A stretch of 64,000 bases of DNA from Phycisphaerae bacterium (GCA_030432255.1 JAUIHS010000010.1:1-64000); one strand, 5' to 3'. Numbered from the stretch's first letter, positions 1-8,610 are shown. Numbers and translations are program-made. The notes: a model not told the origin generated them from the sequence alone.

Positions 1-1925
1 CGCGGCGCGAAGCTGGCAGGCCCTCCGGTCGGGGCTGCGCCCCTCCCTCCGGCCCCGCCAGCATGTTCGACTATGATGGAGACACGACTCTCATAGTGGG
101 TGGTACAGGAAATGGGGGTAGGCCACTCGGACTTGCCGAGGATCCGATCTTCCCACTGGGTGGTCGTCAGAACCCGATCGATTGCTTCGTTGCCGAACTG
201 CCCGTCGATGTTGTCAAGGAGGATCAAGCGGTCGCCGGCAAGCGCGTAGGCGGTGATCTTCTTACGCATCTCGTCCGGATGGTGGCTGTAACTGGAAACC
301 GGCATGTCACGGCCAAGCACGATCCGACCGATGGTCTGTGCCAACAAACCCTTGCCCGCACCGCGCACGTTGGCATCGATGAGGAAGAATGGGGCTGGTC
401 CCAGATAGGCGAATCGAGCAAGGGGCGTTAGCAGGGCTGCGGCCCACGCCGCCTTGTGATCGTCGCTCTCGAAACAGAAGTCACACACGACATCGAGTAA
501 TCGGGCGATTGCGGCATCAGCGTCATTGCTGTCCACCTCGGGGTCGATGTGCGGAAAGCACGCCCCCTTGATCGGGGCATAGAGGACGGCAGTTGCGGCG
601 TCATAGCCAGGCGTTTGCCAAATCGTGCCGTCGGGCCGAAGGACCGGCGTTTCGGAGACACCAGTCAGATGTCGGATCCCGCTCCACACTCCATCGGAGT
701 TCACTCCGCGCACCAGCCACGGGGACGGATGGGCCGGTGCGTGGTCACCCGAGGGCCCAACTCTTTGAAATCGCGCATATCGGGTCAACCGAGTTCGCAG
801 ATCCGCCTCTGGAATCGGCGTGATGATTGCGGATCCGACAGGCCGCTCAATTCCTCTGCTATTTCCCTGATCCCGAATCACACGGACGAGAGTGTTGCCT
901 CGCTGGAACAGGGACGGATCATGAGTCAATGCCGAGATGGCCTCTTGGATGACTTCATGTTCGTCGGTTCTGAGGAGGATGTTGGGGCGAGCATCAGGGG
1001 ATGGCGTGGAGAGTCGAAAATTCGACCTCGAGGAGTTGCTCGCTCCCATACCTGCGGTGTAGCGCTCGGTCGTGTTCTGCAATGCATTGTCGATGGTCCG
1101 GTCGCGGTAGTCGTCGCGGTCCCACTTCTCACGGTAGAGACCGGATGAGCGGAATAATCGGTCGATCTGCTTGACGTCGAAACCGCACCAGAATGCCAGG
1201 TGACAGCAGAGCGCGGCGTCGGCGGCGCTGTGATCACCCCCGTGATCGTCGAGGCAGCCATCCATGAGCCGCATGAAGGCGGCCCCGTTTTTCGCCTCGC
1301 CCGCGCGGCGGATCACTTCGTCGTCATCGAGGTTCACGGGTGCGGGGCGCTCCATCGGCTTCCGCTTCGGCTTGGGCGGCCACAGGCGGACGCAGAGCGC
1401 ATCCAGCGCCTCCTGGGCCTCTACGACGTTGCCGGGGGTGGCGGTGCCTTCGACGGCCTGGGCGGTGACGGTAAAAAACCGTCCCTGGTCGTAGACCTCA
1501 GTCTCCTTGAAGCCGTCCAGCACCTTGGATCGGCACCGCGCCGTCTCTGGCTTCCGCCCCCGGATGAAGATCTTGATGCCGGTGCCGCTGGGGGAGACCT
1601 CGGCGTAGCTGGCGCATTCGTCGATGATGCGCTGAGCTTCCTCGGCGATCCGCCCTTGTTCGTCGATGCAATCGTCGAGGTCGATGCCACAGAAGGGGTC
1701 GTCGGGCGTGAACACGAACCCGATCCCATCTACCGTCTCGTCGCGGGCGAACGTCGCTGCGGCGTTTTCGTAGGACGCCCACGTGGCGGGGTCGGTGGCG
1801 CTGGCGAACTCACCGGACGTGACGCAGATCGGCAACTTCGTCAGCTTGCCGTCTCGTCTGACGTACCGCCAGCACACCCATTGGTCGCGTTCGCGAAGCA
1901 CAGGCGGGATGTGAGCGCCCTCCAT
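1..1925 (-). CDS. Primase-polymerase / D5-like helicase of a mobile element (partial at left edge)
   Basis: The frame starting at ATG 1925 stays open to the left window edge (about 640 codons), so the gene is incomplete. Residues 1-180 look like an archaeo-eukaryotic PrimPol domain of the phage or plasmid type: RDQWVCWRYV near residue 13, GIGFVFTPDDPFCGIDLDDC at 67-86 with the acidic metal ligands, and SPSGTGIKIFI at 111-121. Residues 203-282 match the helical region common in these proteins (AKNGAAFMRL, LAFWCGFDVKQIDRLFRSSG). A helicase follows, with Walker A VRGAGKG at 520-526 and Walker B LILLDN at 567-572. It would start replication of the element. The start overlaps the stop of the DUF1580 gene by one base, which implies translational coupling. 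The expected ATGNN-type motif after residue 602 is missing and the last 40 residues look unlike the family. Confidence 0.8.
   Translation of the reverse strand, partial: MEGAHIPPVLRERDQWVCWRYVRRDGKLTKLPICVTSGEFASATDPATWASYENAAATFARDETVDGIGFVFTPDDPFCGIDLDDCIDEQGRIAEEAQRIIDECASYAEVSPSGTGIKIFIRGRKPETARCRSKVLDGFKETEVYDQGRFFTVTAQAVEGTATPGNVVEAQEALDALCVRLWPPKPKRKPMERPAPVNLDDDEVIRRAGEAKNGAAFMRLMDGCLDDHGGDHSAADAALCCHLAFWCGFDVKQIDRLFRSSGLYREKWDRDDYRDRTIDNALQNTTERYTAGMGASNSSRSNFRLSTPSPDARPNILLRTDEHEVIQEAISALTHDPSLFQRGNTLVRVIRDQGNSRGIERPVGSAIITPIPEADLRTRLTRYARFQRVGPSGDHAPAHPSPWLVRGVNSDGVWSGIRHLTGVSETPVLRPDGTIWQTPGYDAATAVLYAPIKGACFPHIDPEVDSNDADAAIARLLDVVCDFCFESDDHKAAWAAALLTPLARFAYLGPAPFFLIDANVRGAGKGLLAQTIGRIVLGRDMPVSSYSHHPDEMRKKITAYALAGDRLILLDNIDGQFGNEAIDRVLTTTQWEDRILGKSEWPTPISCTTHYESRVSIIVEHAGGAGGRGAAPTGGPASFAP
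11..62. repeat. GC-rich compound hairpin
   Basis: GCTGGC at 11-16 pairs with GCCAGC at 57-62, and GGGGC pairs with GCCCC around a TGC loop in the middle. Purine-rich internal loops separate the two stems. The element lies inside the open primase frame, exactly where its family similarity fades. It may be a REP-like element or the end of an inserted sequence. Its function is unknown. Confidence 0.4.
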
Positions 1926-2338
1926 CACAGCCCCTCCGCCTCAAGCTCTTCCTCAACCTGACGATGACGAGCTTCGCGATCGGCGTCCCGGCCCTGTCGG
2001 TTGCGGCGACCCGACCTCTTCGCCCGGCTGCGCGGCGCGGGGGACTTCTCGACGACCTCGTCATCAGCGACATCGAAGTACGCCCGGTCGGCCTCCGCGA
2101 GCCGCTCGCCGAACTCATTGATCCACCGGCGCGTCGTGAAGAGCTTGCCGCCGATACGGACATGTTCGAGGCGGATGCGTTCGCCCGTACGGGCCTTCAC
2201 GCCCCTGCGGCACCATCGCCAGATGCAGTTCGGCGTCGGCTTGCCAGGAGCGAGTCGGGCAGCCTGGGACAGGCTCAGGTGGTCATTGGTTTCGGATTGC
2301 GGGCGGTTAGGAACGGTAGAAGTCGTTGACTTTGTCAT
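1925..2338 (-). CDS. DUF1580-type DNA-binding protein, excisionase-like
   Basis: The 137-residue product starts at ATG 2338 (MTKSTTSTVPNRPQ). Its core LSLSQAARLAPGK...IWRWCRRGVKARTG...LEHVRIGGKLFTTRRWINEFGERL has the layout of the planctomycete DUF1580 family: a MerR/excisionase-like winged helix-turn-helix followed by a beta wing. The C-terminus is a highly charged Arg/Glu tail. In integrated elements, small proteins of this kind act as excisionase or as transcription regulator. Its place between integrase and primase fits either role. The stop codon overlaps the primase start. The ribosome site is weak (GTGGGGG before the ATG). The family assignment comes from recalled motifs; the exact role is inferred. 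Confidence 0.75.
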   Translation of the reverse strand: MTKSTTSTVPNRPQSETNDHLSLSQAARLAPGKPTPNCIWRWCRRGVKARTGERIRLEHVRIGGKLFTTRRWINEFGERLAEADRAYFDVADDEVVEKSPAPRSRAKRSGRRNRQGRDADREARHRQVEEELEAEGL

Positions 2339-2369
2339 AGGCCCCCACTCTGGAGGCAATTCGGAGCTC

Positions 2370-2383
2370 GTAACTCGAGTTAC
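2370..2383. promoter_or_regulatory. Perfect 14-bp palindrome, candidate operator
   Basis: GTAACTCGAGTTAC is a perfect dyad 31 bases upstream of the DUF1580 start. The half-site GTAACTCGA occurs again at 2476-2484. Two copies of the half-site in the short control region ahead of a small DNA-binding protein suggest autoregulation or an excisionase binding array. Confidence 0.45.
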
Positions 2384-2701
2384 GGCGCGGACACGCCAAA
2401 AACCGCATCCACGATGCACCAGAGCGGTTGCAGGCACCAAGAATTTCTGAACTGTCACCTTGAGTTGCGGAATCTGTAACTCGACGGAGTCTCTGGATCG
2501 CTTGATTGCCCCAATCCCACACCAACAGTGCGCTTGCCAGACGACAACACGCGCAGACGCTATCGCCCCCCCCACCCCACCCCTGCCCAGCCCATTCCAT
2601 CCCGCATCGCCGACACCATCACACACAACAGCAAAGGCGAACTTCCGGGAGCTGAACTCTCATTGAGGAACTCTTCCTCGGGGGAAGACTTCCGGGGGGG
2701 G
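2384..2701. other. Non-coding gap between integrase and DUF1580 gene
   Basis: No credible gene is visible in this stretch. It contains a second GTAACTCGA half-site (2476-2484), a C-rich tract around 2567-2600, and a short hairpin (TCTTCC/GGAAGA) just past the integrase stop. That hairpin lacks a clear T-run and is a weak terminator candidate at best. Confidence 0.5.
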
Positions 2702-4081
2702 TTAGCCGACGCGGCTGATGACGTCGGTGAGCTTCGACTGGTCGCGCTCGGCGTAGACGGCGTCCGTGATCGCTGCCGACGAGTGGCCGAGGACGAGTTG
2801 CGCGGCTTCAAGGCCGAACTCGCGGCGGATCCGTGTTGCGGCGTTGTGACGAAGCTGGTGCGGGTGCCACCGGTGCGACGCCCCCCACCGCTTGAGCTCC
2901 TGTTTCTCAGGCGCGGACAGCCGCTCCCTGAACTCCGCTTTCGTCTCGCGACGGCCGGACTCGGGGTCGACGCGCGGGCGGAGATGCTCGGGGGGTGGGA
3001 AGGCGCGCTCGCAGGCGTACTGGATCGCGCGGCGGTAGCTCGGCACCGAGTAGCACTTGCCCGGGGGCCGACGGGGTTCGTCAACGCGGTTGGCGCCGGG
3101 GCGGTTGCCGCAGGAAAGAGGGGTTCGTCGGCGGGCGTGAAGTCTGGCGCGGCGCTCAGCCTCGGCTTCGGCGGGGCTGAAGAGGAAATCCGCGGGGCTG
3201 CGGTCGCGGAGGAAGGGCGCGAGGATGGCCTCGGCGCCGGGGCCGAAGTAGATGGTGCGGTCCCCGACGTGGTCGGCGGTCTTGTGGTCAATGAGGTGTA
3301 CGGCGAGGAGGCCGCTGCGTTCGTCGCGCCCGATGTCGCAGCCGCGGAGGTGGATGATCTCGCCGGGTCGGGCGCCGGAGAGGAGTTGGAGTTGGACCAT
3401 GGCGCGAACGGGGCCGGGCAGGTAGGGCATGGTGGCTTCGAGGAGGAACTCGGGGACGGGCTTGACCTTCCGCGGCTCCTTGGCGCGGGAGCGGCCTCGC
3501 TTGAGGGGCTCGAGCATGCCGAGGGCGTCGGCGACGGCGGGCGGGACCATCTCCTGGCTGACGCCCCAACGGAACATGGCGACGATGATGCGGACGCGGT
3601 CGTTGATGGTTGAGCGGGCCCAGGGTTGGCGCGGGGGCGTCGCGCAGGGGTCGCCGGCGATCATGGCTTCGCGGAGAAGGCGCAGGCGCTTCGGGCCGTA
3701 CTGGTCGGCGGGCGTGGAGCCGTCCATGCGCCGCAGCAGCCGCAGGGCGGGTCGAACGGCATTGACGCGCTTGGGCATGTAGTCGCGGGCCACTCGCCGC
3801 CAGTACTCGAGGGCGAGGTCGTTGACGGTCACGGCGTCGAGGGCATGGTCGCCCGCGTCGCTGGGCCTCTGGATGACTCGCTTGGATGGGAAGCGCCGTC
3901 CGCAGGCCTCGTACTCGGCGAGGAGTCGGTAGTAGGCTTCGCGGCTCTCGGGGCTGCCGAATTCGCCGAGCCAGTAGTCTCGTCGTTTGCCGGTCGCGGT
4001 GTCTGTGAGTGTGACGAGTGCCTGTGAGAAACCGCGTCTGCGTCGATAGGCTGGGGGTTTCTGGTCTTTCCGTCGTGCCAT
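2702..4081 (-). CDS. Tyrosine-type site-specific integrase
   Basis: The 459-residue protein starts at ATG 4081 (MARRKDQKPPAYRRRR), preceded by GGAG at a spacing of 7; an upstream in-frame ATG at 4147 has no such site. The N-terminal half should be the SAM-like core-binding domain. The C-terminal catalytic domain shows Arg I in LLSGARPGEIIHLRG, the HxLRH box in WHPHQLRHNAATRIRR, the second His in LVLGHSS and the nucleophile Tyr in AVYAERD, so the active site looks complete. The gene lies 118 bases from the 3' end of tRNA-Pro and points away from it, the usual layout for an element integrated at a tRNA. It probably catalyses integration and excision of the element that continues past the left edge. 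Confidence 0.92.
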   Translation of the reverse strand: MARRKDQKPPAYRRRRGFSQALVTLTDTATGKRRDYWLGEFGSPESREAYYRLLAEYEACGRRFPSKRVIQRPSDAGDHALDAVTVNDLALEYWRRVARDYMPKRVNAVRPALRLLRRMDGSTPADQYGPKRLRLLREAMIAGDPCATPPRQPWARSTINDRVRIIVAMFRWGVSQEMVPPAVADALGMLEPLKRGRSRAKEPRKVKPVPEFLLEATMPYLPGPVRAMVQLQLLSGARPGEIIHLRGCDIGRDERSGLLAVHLIDHKTADHVGDRTIYFGPGAEAILAPFLRDRSPADFLFSPAEAEAERRARLHARRRTPLSCGNRPGANRVDEPRRPPGKCYSVPSYRRAIQYACERAFPPPEHLRPRVDPESGRRETKAEFRERLSAPEKQELKRWGASHRWHPHQLRHNAATRIRREFGLEAAQLVLGHSSAAITDAVYAERDQSKLTDVISRVG

Positions 4082-4198
4082 GGTGGTGCTCCGTTCGGGA
4101 AGCAGCGCGGTAGTACACCGCGCTGTTATCGATCGGTTCTGCACCACCGTCGTTCGGTGGGTCCACCCAAGTGGCGGGTTCAGAGAGCCTTACGGTAA

Positions 4199-4272
4199 TC
4201 GGGGAGACAGGATTCGAACCTGCGACCTCGGCGTCCCAAACGCCGCGCTCTACCAAGCTGAGCTACTCCCCG
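4199..4272 (-). tRNA. tRNA-Pro (anticodon TGG)
   Basis: The minus strand folds as a standard cloverleaf: acceptor CGGGGAG pairs with CTCCCCG, then T8-A9, a D arm starting GCTC, an anticodon loop with TGG, and a T arm with GGTTCGAATCC. The discriminator base is A. CCA is not encoded. The 3' half is the likely attachment site for the neighbouring integrase. No second copy of this 3' segment is visible in the window, so the far end of the element lies outside it. Confidence 0.95.
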
Positions 4273-4283
4273 GAACGGAGGCC

Positions 4284-4312
4284 ATCATACGGCTCCGTCA
4301 ATGAGTCGCCAA
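4284..4312 (-). promoter_or_regulatory. Promoter of tRNA-Pro
   Basis: On the minus strand TTGGCG (4307-4312) is followed after 17 bases by TATGAT (4284-4289). The predicted start is about 5 bases before the mature tRNA 5' end. Confidence 0.55.
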
Positions 4313-4337
4313 CCGAAACCCGCAAAGACCGGAGACC

Positions 4338-6122
4338 TCAGTCGCGAGTCACCAGGTCAAGCCACTCGACGAGATCACGCAGGACCGCGTCCGCGAAGGG
4401 GGGCCCATCAAGGCCGAGGTACTCCGACTTCTGGCCCGTCGGCGCTTCCATGAAGAGATGGTTCAGACCATCGTAGCGCCGAACTCTCACGTTCATGCCC
4501 TTCTCTGATGCCAGCCGCTCAAGCAGCGTCGCATTGGTCGCCGGGTCGACCTCCTTGTCAAGGGAGCCGAAGGCGCCGTACACAGGGCAATGCACCTGCT
4601 GGAACATCCCCGGCACATTCAACTTCACCCAGTACCGCGTCCAATCGTCGGTGTACGGCGCGAGCCGCTGGTTCACTTCCTCATCGAGGGGCGGCAACTC
4701 GGCGATGCGCTCCGGCGCCAGGGCCTTGCGATGCTTCTCCAACTCGCTCCGCAGCGCAGCCCGAATCGCCGGCTCTTCTTCGTCATTTCGTATCGCATCA
4801 AGGATGCCACTCAGGATCTGGAGATTCGCCCGCTTGACCTCCTTGTGCTCTTCTTCGAAGTCCATCGCCTGACCCGCCTGGAAGAGCAGCGTCGCCTTGC
4901 CGAAGTCTATCGGCGCACCCATCATCGCGAGGAAAGCAATCTTGTGATGATCGATCGCGTTGACCAGCGCACCGACCACACCCCCCTCACCATGCCCGAT
5001 GATCCCGATGCGATCCTGGTCAATCGTGGGAACACGCTTCAACTCGGCAATCGCCAGGTTGATGTCACGCGCCATGTCCGCCGTCGTCGAACCGTTGAAG
5101 TCACCCTCCGAACGCTTCATGCCGCGCTCGTCAATACGCAACACGGCGTAGCCCCGCCGAGTCAGGTAATCCGCCATCCGCAGGTACGCCAGATGCTTGT
5201 GCGTCAGAGTCAGTCCGTCACGATCATGGGGACCGAACGTGCTCACGATCACCGCGCAGGGATACGGACCGGGCGCGTCCGGAACGAACAGACCCGCCGC
5301 CATCCGCTGGCCCCGCGAGTTCCTGTACTCCAGTTCATGACTCACGTACGGATCCTGCTTCAGGACCAGCGTCCGCTCTTTCTCGCGGCGGAACGTACCA
5401 ATCCACTCCCCGTCTTCCTCCTCAAACGCATCGACCACGATGGGCAGTCGATCGGAAGTGATCAGGTGCAGGAGGTCGTCGTCGAGGATGTTGTCATAGG
5501 TGAAGAGACCGAAGAGACCGTTCAGCGGCACATCCATGTGACCCACGAAGTTGCCCCCCGGAGTCTCCGCGACTACGAACGTCAACGGGAATCGCGTTTC
5601 GTCAGGATCCGCGAAGCCGCTGAAGGAACGCGCTGTATCAAGGTCGAGAGGGCGCGGCGTCCGGTGCAGTTCAATGTCCGCATCATCCGTATCCGGTGCG
5701 CTTGAGGACAGGGGCTGGAAGGTGATGACACCCTCTACAGACTGGTTGTCCTTCGAGATCTCAGCTCGCATCTGGATCAGGTACTGGATCGCCGCAGCGT
5801 TCTGTCCGCCGCGAACGTCGGGAAGCCGGGCGGTCAGGACACCATCCCGGTACATGACGTTCCGGCAAGGTTGCTTGTACACGCTGACACGCGGAATCGA
5901 AATCACCAGCGAGTGACTGCCGTCAAGTTCACGCTCCACCAGCATCGAGACGGCGGAAGGCCCGCGATTCAGGTAGGCCTGCCCGAGCCAGTGGCCGACA
6001 ATCGGGTCGGCTTCGTTGAACTCGAACGACTCCTCGGCGAGTCCCACCTGGGCCTGCACGGGATTCACCGCCAACATCGCCATGGCGACGACAACAGACA
6101 CCAACCACTTCACAATTCCCAT
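4338..6122 (-). CDS. Secreted alpha/beta-hydrolase-like protein lacking the nucleophile serine
   Basis: The 594-residue protein has a signal peptide (KWLVSVVVAMAMLAVNPVQA) with a cleavage site near residue 24. Residues up to about 230 form a beta-rich domain of unknown type. A prolyl-oligopeptidase or dienelactone-hydrolase-like domain follows. Its elbow, IGIIGHGEGGVVGA, has Gly378 where this family normally has Ser (GHSEGG); the codon is GGT. The Asp in FGSLDKEVDP and the His in DGLNHLFM are still present. The protein may therefore be a non-catalytic binding or regulatory relative, or use another chemistry. GAGAGG precedes the start. It is divergent from the esterase gene at 6333. Confidence 0.8.
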   Translation of the reverse strand: MGIVKWLVSVVVAMAMLAVNPVQAQVGLAEESFEFNEADPIVGHWLGQAYLNRGPSAVSMLVERELDGSHSLVISIPRVSVYKQPCRNVMYRDGVLTARLPDVRGGQNAAAIQYLIQMRAEISKDNQSVEGVITFQPLSSSAPDTDDADIELHRTPRPLDLDTARSFSGFADPDETRFPLTFVVAETPGGNFVGHMDVPLNGLFGLFTYDNILDDDLLHLITSDRLPIVVDAFEEEDGEWIGTFRREKERTLVLKQDPYVSHELEYRNSRGQRMAAGLFVPDAPGPYPCAVIVSTFGPHDRDGLTLTHKHLAYLRMADYLTRRGYAVLRIDERGMKRSEGDFNGSTTADMARDINLAIAELKRVPTIDQDRIGIIGHGEGGVVGALVNAIDHHKIAFLAMMGAPIDFGKATLLFQAGQAMDFEEEHKEVKRANLQILSGILDAIRNDEEEPAIRAALRSELEKHRKALAPERIAELPPLDEEVNQRLAPYTDDWTRYWVKLNVPGMFQQVHCPVYGAFGSLDKEVDPATNATLLERLASEKGMNVRVRRYDGLNHLFMEAPTGQKSEYLGLDGPPFADAVLRDLVEWLDLVTRD

Positions 6123-6332
6123 CTCGAGCCTCTCGCCTGAATCGACTGGTTATCCCTACATCACCCCGCGGCCGCTGATTGTAGTCAGGGGCCGCACAGT
6201 ATGTACCGACGGCGACCGAGCATGTTCCACGCGATTTGATCACGAACTGGCCGCGATCCGAAGCGTCTGAGATCGCGACACCCCGCCCCGGATCGCTCGC
6301 CCTTTTCGTTTGGAATCCGTACAGTCATGCAC

Positions 6333-7760
6333 ATGCTCCGTCCCCTCCTGCTGATCCTGCTCACCATCGGCTGTTTCGCCGGACACGCCCACGCCGACCC
6401 CGGGTCGATCCTCTCGGTTCGAGGCAAGCGACCCGATGCCGCGGTGATCTGCCGCCCCGACCGACCTCGCCCCGCGGCGGTTCCCGCTACCAGCATGCAG
6501 GCCGCTCTGCTCGGCGTACTCGACGACTTCTCCGGTCGGCGCTACTCCGAACTCTTCGCCTGCTTCCCTCTCAACCCGCCAGTTACCAGCCTGCCCGAGG
6601 ATGCGGCTGACATCGCCGTGCTGCACCTGGCCCGACGCGACGATTCAAAGCGCGTGCGCCTGCTTCGCACCCCTGATGGGCGCTACTACGCCACCGAAGT
6701 CGACATCGAACTGGAGCGCGCCCGCACCGCAGAGCTCAATGCGATTCGCTTCAGCGCGATCGAGCGCGAGTGGTTTGCGTACAGGGGAGACTTCGAGGAG
6801 CCGTCCCACGACGCCGGCACAGTTTTTGAATTGAAGCAGCCGCTCTCCCCCGGCGACTTCACGCTCGATGCGACGACGCTGAAGGAGCGCTTCTACCGGC
6901 GCAGCCGCGTCAGCATCGATCCCATGTCGCGTGAGCTTGAGGAGACGCACCTGTACGTGCGCCTTCCTCGTGACTACCACCCACGCCGACCCGCAGGCCT
7001 CCTCGTCTGGGTCAGCCCGACCAATGATGGCACACCGCCGCGTGTCTTTGACGATGCACTCGACGAATTCAACGTCATCGTGGTCGGCGCTGCGGACTCC
7101 GGGAACAACCAGCACTCTCCCAATCGTTATCAACTCGCACTTGACGGCGTGGCAAACTGCACTCGTCGCTTCCACGTTGACCCCGAGCGCATCTACATCA
7201 CCGGGCTCTCCGGCGGTGGCCGCGTGTCATCGATGCTGTGGGGAGCGTTCCCGGATGTGTTTCGCGGCTGCATCCCGATCGTGGGGCTCAACAGCTACAA
7301 GGACGCGCCGGCCGGGGGCGCGCGTCACTGGCCCGCCGACTACCAGAAGCCGACGCCGCGTCTCATGCGGCTGCTTCGCGACAGCCGCCTGGCCCCGATG
7401 ACTGGTCCCACAGACTTCAACCATGCGAACACGATGTCGAAGGCGAAGGGCCTGGAGCGCGACGGCATGGATGTGCGCGTCTTTGAGTATGCCGACATGG
7501 GGCACACGCTCCCGACGGCGGAACGGTTCGTCGAATCCCTCAGGTGGATCGACGAGCCGGCCCGCGAGCGTCGCGCGAAGGAAGCCGCGCTGGCAGACCG
7601 CATGCTCGAGAGGATCCTCGAAGTCAGGGGACAGACACCCCCCGACAACCCGGGACATCGGCGCCAACTCGAAGAGGTCATCGAGTCCGGTCCGTGGAGC
7701 GATGCGGCATGGCAGGCACTGGAGTTGATCCGTGAAACAAAGGGCGAATCAGACTCATGA
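6333..7760 (+). CDS. Secreted esterase of the PHB-depolymerase/feruloyl-esterase type
   Basis: The product has a signal peptide (LLLILLTIGCFAGHAHA). The first half, to about residue 190, has no domain I recognise. The second half is an alpha/beta hydrolase: LLVWVSPTNDG for the oxyanion region, the nucleophile Ser in YITGLSGGGRVSS, and a likely catalytic His in YADMGHTLP. The substrate is unknown. ATG 6333 is chosen over the in-frame ATG 6327 because TACAGT (6320-6325) lies 7 bases before it, matching the leaderless pattern of neighbouring genes, and no ribosome site precedes either codon. The 3' end overlaps the next gene by 29 bases, which suggests an operon of two hydrolases. Confidence 0.8.
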   Translation: MLRPLLLILLTIGCFAGHAHADPGSILSVRGKRPDAAVICRPDRPRPAAVPATSMQAALLGVLDDFSGRRYSELFACFPLNPPVTSLPEDAADIAVLHLARRDDSKRVRLLRTPDGRYYATEVDIELERARTAELNAIRFSAIEREWFAYRGDFEEPSHDAGTVFELKQPLSPGDFTLDATTLKERFYRRSRVSIDPMSRELEETHLYVRLPRDYHPRRPAGLLVWVSPTNDGTPPRVFDDALDEFNVIVVGAADSGNNQHSPNRYQLALDGVANCTRRFHVDPERIYITGLSGGGRVSSMLWGAFPDVFRGCIPIVGLNSYKDAPAGGARHWPADYQKPTPRLMRLLRDSRLAPMTGPTDFNHANTMSKAKGLERDGMDVRVFEYADMGHTLPTAERFVESLRWIDEPARERRAKEAALADRMLERILEVRGQTPPDNPGHRRQLEEVIESGPWSDAAWQALELIRETKGESDS

Positions 7761-8610
7761 GCGCCGGCGCGGGAGGCGACGCTTGGTCGTGATCATCCTG
7801 TCAGTGGTGGTGCTGCTCTACGCGGCGGCGGCGATGATTCTCTTCTTCGCGCAGGACGCCATCATCTTCCCGCGGCACGCCACAGGCCCGACGACCGATC
7901 GACCACCTCACTCGCCGGTGGATGTCGTCTGGCTCGAAGCACCCGGCGGTGAGCGCGTGGAAGCATGGTTCGTGCCGGGAGCAGGCCGAACACCGTCGAA
8001 TCCGGGACCAGCAGTCATCCTCGCGCACGGCAATGCCACACTCATCGATCACACGCTCCCGACCGCGAACGTCTATGCCGCCCGCGGCATCTCCGTGCTC
8101 TCCGTCGAGTACCGCGGATACGGGTTGAGTGACGGGGCGCCATCGCAACGCGCCATTGTGGCCGATTTCGTGCGCGCATACGACATGCTCCAGAACCGGC
8201 CTGAAGTGCGGGGCCAGCCGATCATCGGACACGGACGGTCGCTCGGAGGTGGCGTCATCGCTCAACTCGCGGACCGCAGAGATCTGTCGGCGCTGATCAT
8301 CGAATCGACGTTCACCAGTGTCGTCGCGATGGCCCATCGAAGCCTGATGCCCGGCTTCATCTGCCGCCACCCCTTCAGAACTGACCGCATTCTGGCGGAC
8401 TACGAGGGCAAGATCCTGCTCATGCACGGCACCGGGGACACCGTCATCCCCATCAGCCACGGCCGACGCCTCGCGAAGATCGGGCGCGATGTCCACTTCG
8501 TCGAACTGGACTGCGGCCACAACGACCTGTGGATCAATGATGAGTTCGTCCCGACCCTTGACGCTTTCCTCGGTCAACTCGAACTGGATGCTGAGTCGGC
8601 GGCTGACTGA
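7732..8610 (+). CDS. Membrane-anchored alpha/beta hydrolase (S33 / BEM46-like)
   Basis: The 292-residue protein starts at GTG 7732 with GGAG 7 bases upstream, inside the end of the preceding esterase gene. A basic N-terminus (RRRGRRR) is followed by one membrane segment (VVIILSVVVLLYAAAAMILFF), so it is probably anchored with the enzyme outside. The hydrolase core shows AVILAHGNAT, the nucleophile Ser in IGHGRSLGGGVI, an Asp in LMHGTGDTVIP and the His in LDCGHNDLW. This order matches the ABHD13/BEM46 family of serine hydrolases. The substrate cannot be read from the sequence. The final 37 bases overlap the convergent zinc-ribbon gene. Confidence 0.82.
   Translation: MKQRANQTHERRRGRRRLVVIILSVVVLLYAAAAMILFFAQDAIIFPRHATGPTTDRPPHSPVDVVWLEAPGGERVEAWFVPGAGRTPSNPGPAVILAHGNATLIDHTLPTANVYAARGISVLSVEYRGYGLSDGAPSQRAIVADFVRAYDMLQNRPEVRGQPIIGHGRSLGGGVIAQLADRRDLSALIIESTFTSVVAMAHRSLMPGFICRHPFRTDRILADYEGKILLMHGTGDTVIPISHGRRLAKIGRDVHFVELDCGHNDLWINDEFVPTLDAFLGQLELDAESAAD

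Noticed and set aside
1200-1961. Plus-strand open frame of 253 codons
   Set aside because: It is antisense to the primase frame, whose PrimPol motifs are clear, and has no motif of its own.
2528-3613. Long plus-strand open frame (361 codons) opposite the integrase
   Set aside because: It lies fully antisense to a well-supported tyrosine recombinase, is Gly/Ala/Glu/Val rich and shows no family motif. It is a by-product of high GC content.
1-4200. Second copy of the tRNA-Pro 3' end as attL/attR partner
   Set aside because: No repeat of the GGTTCGAATCC-containing tRNA segment is found left of the integrase, so the far end must lie outside the window.
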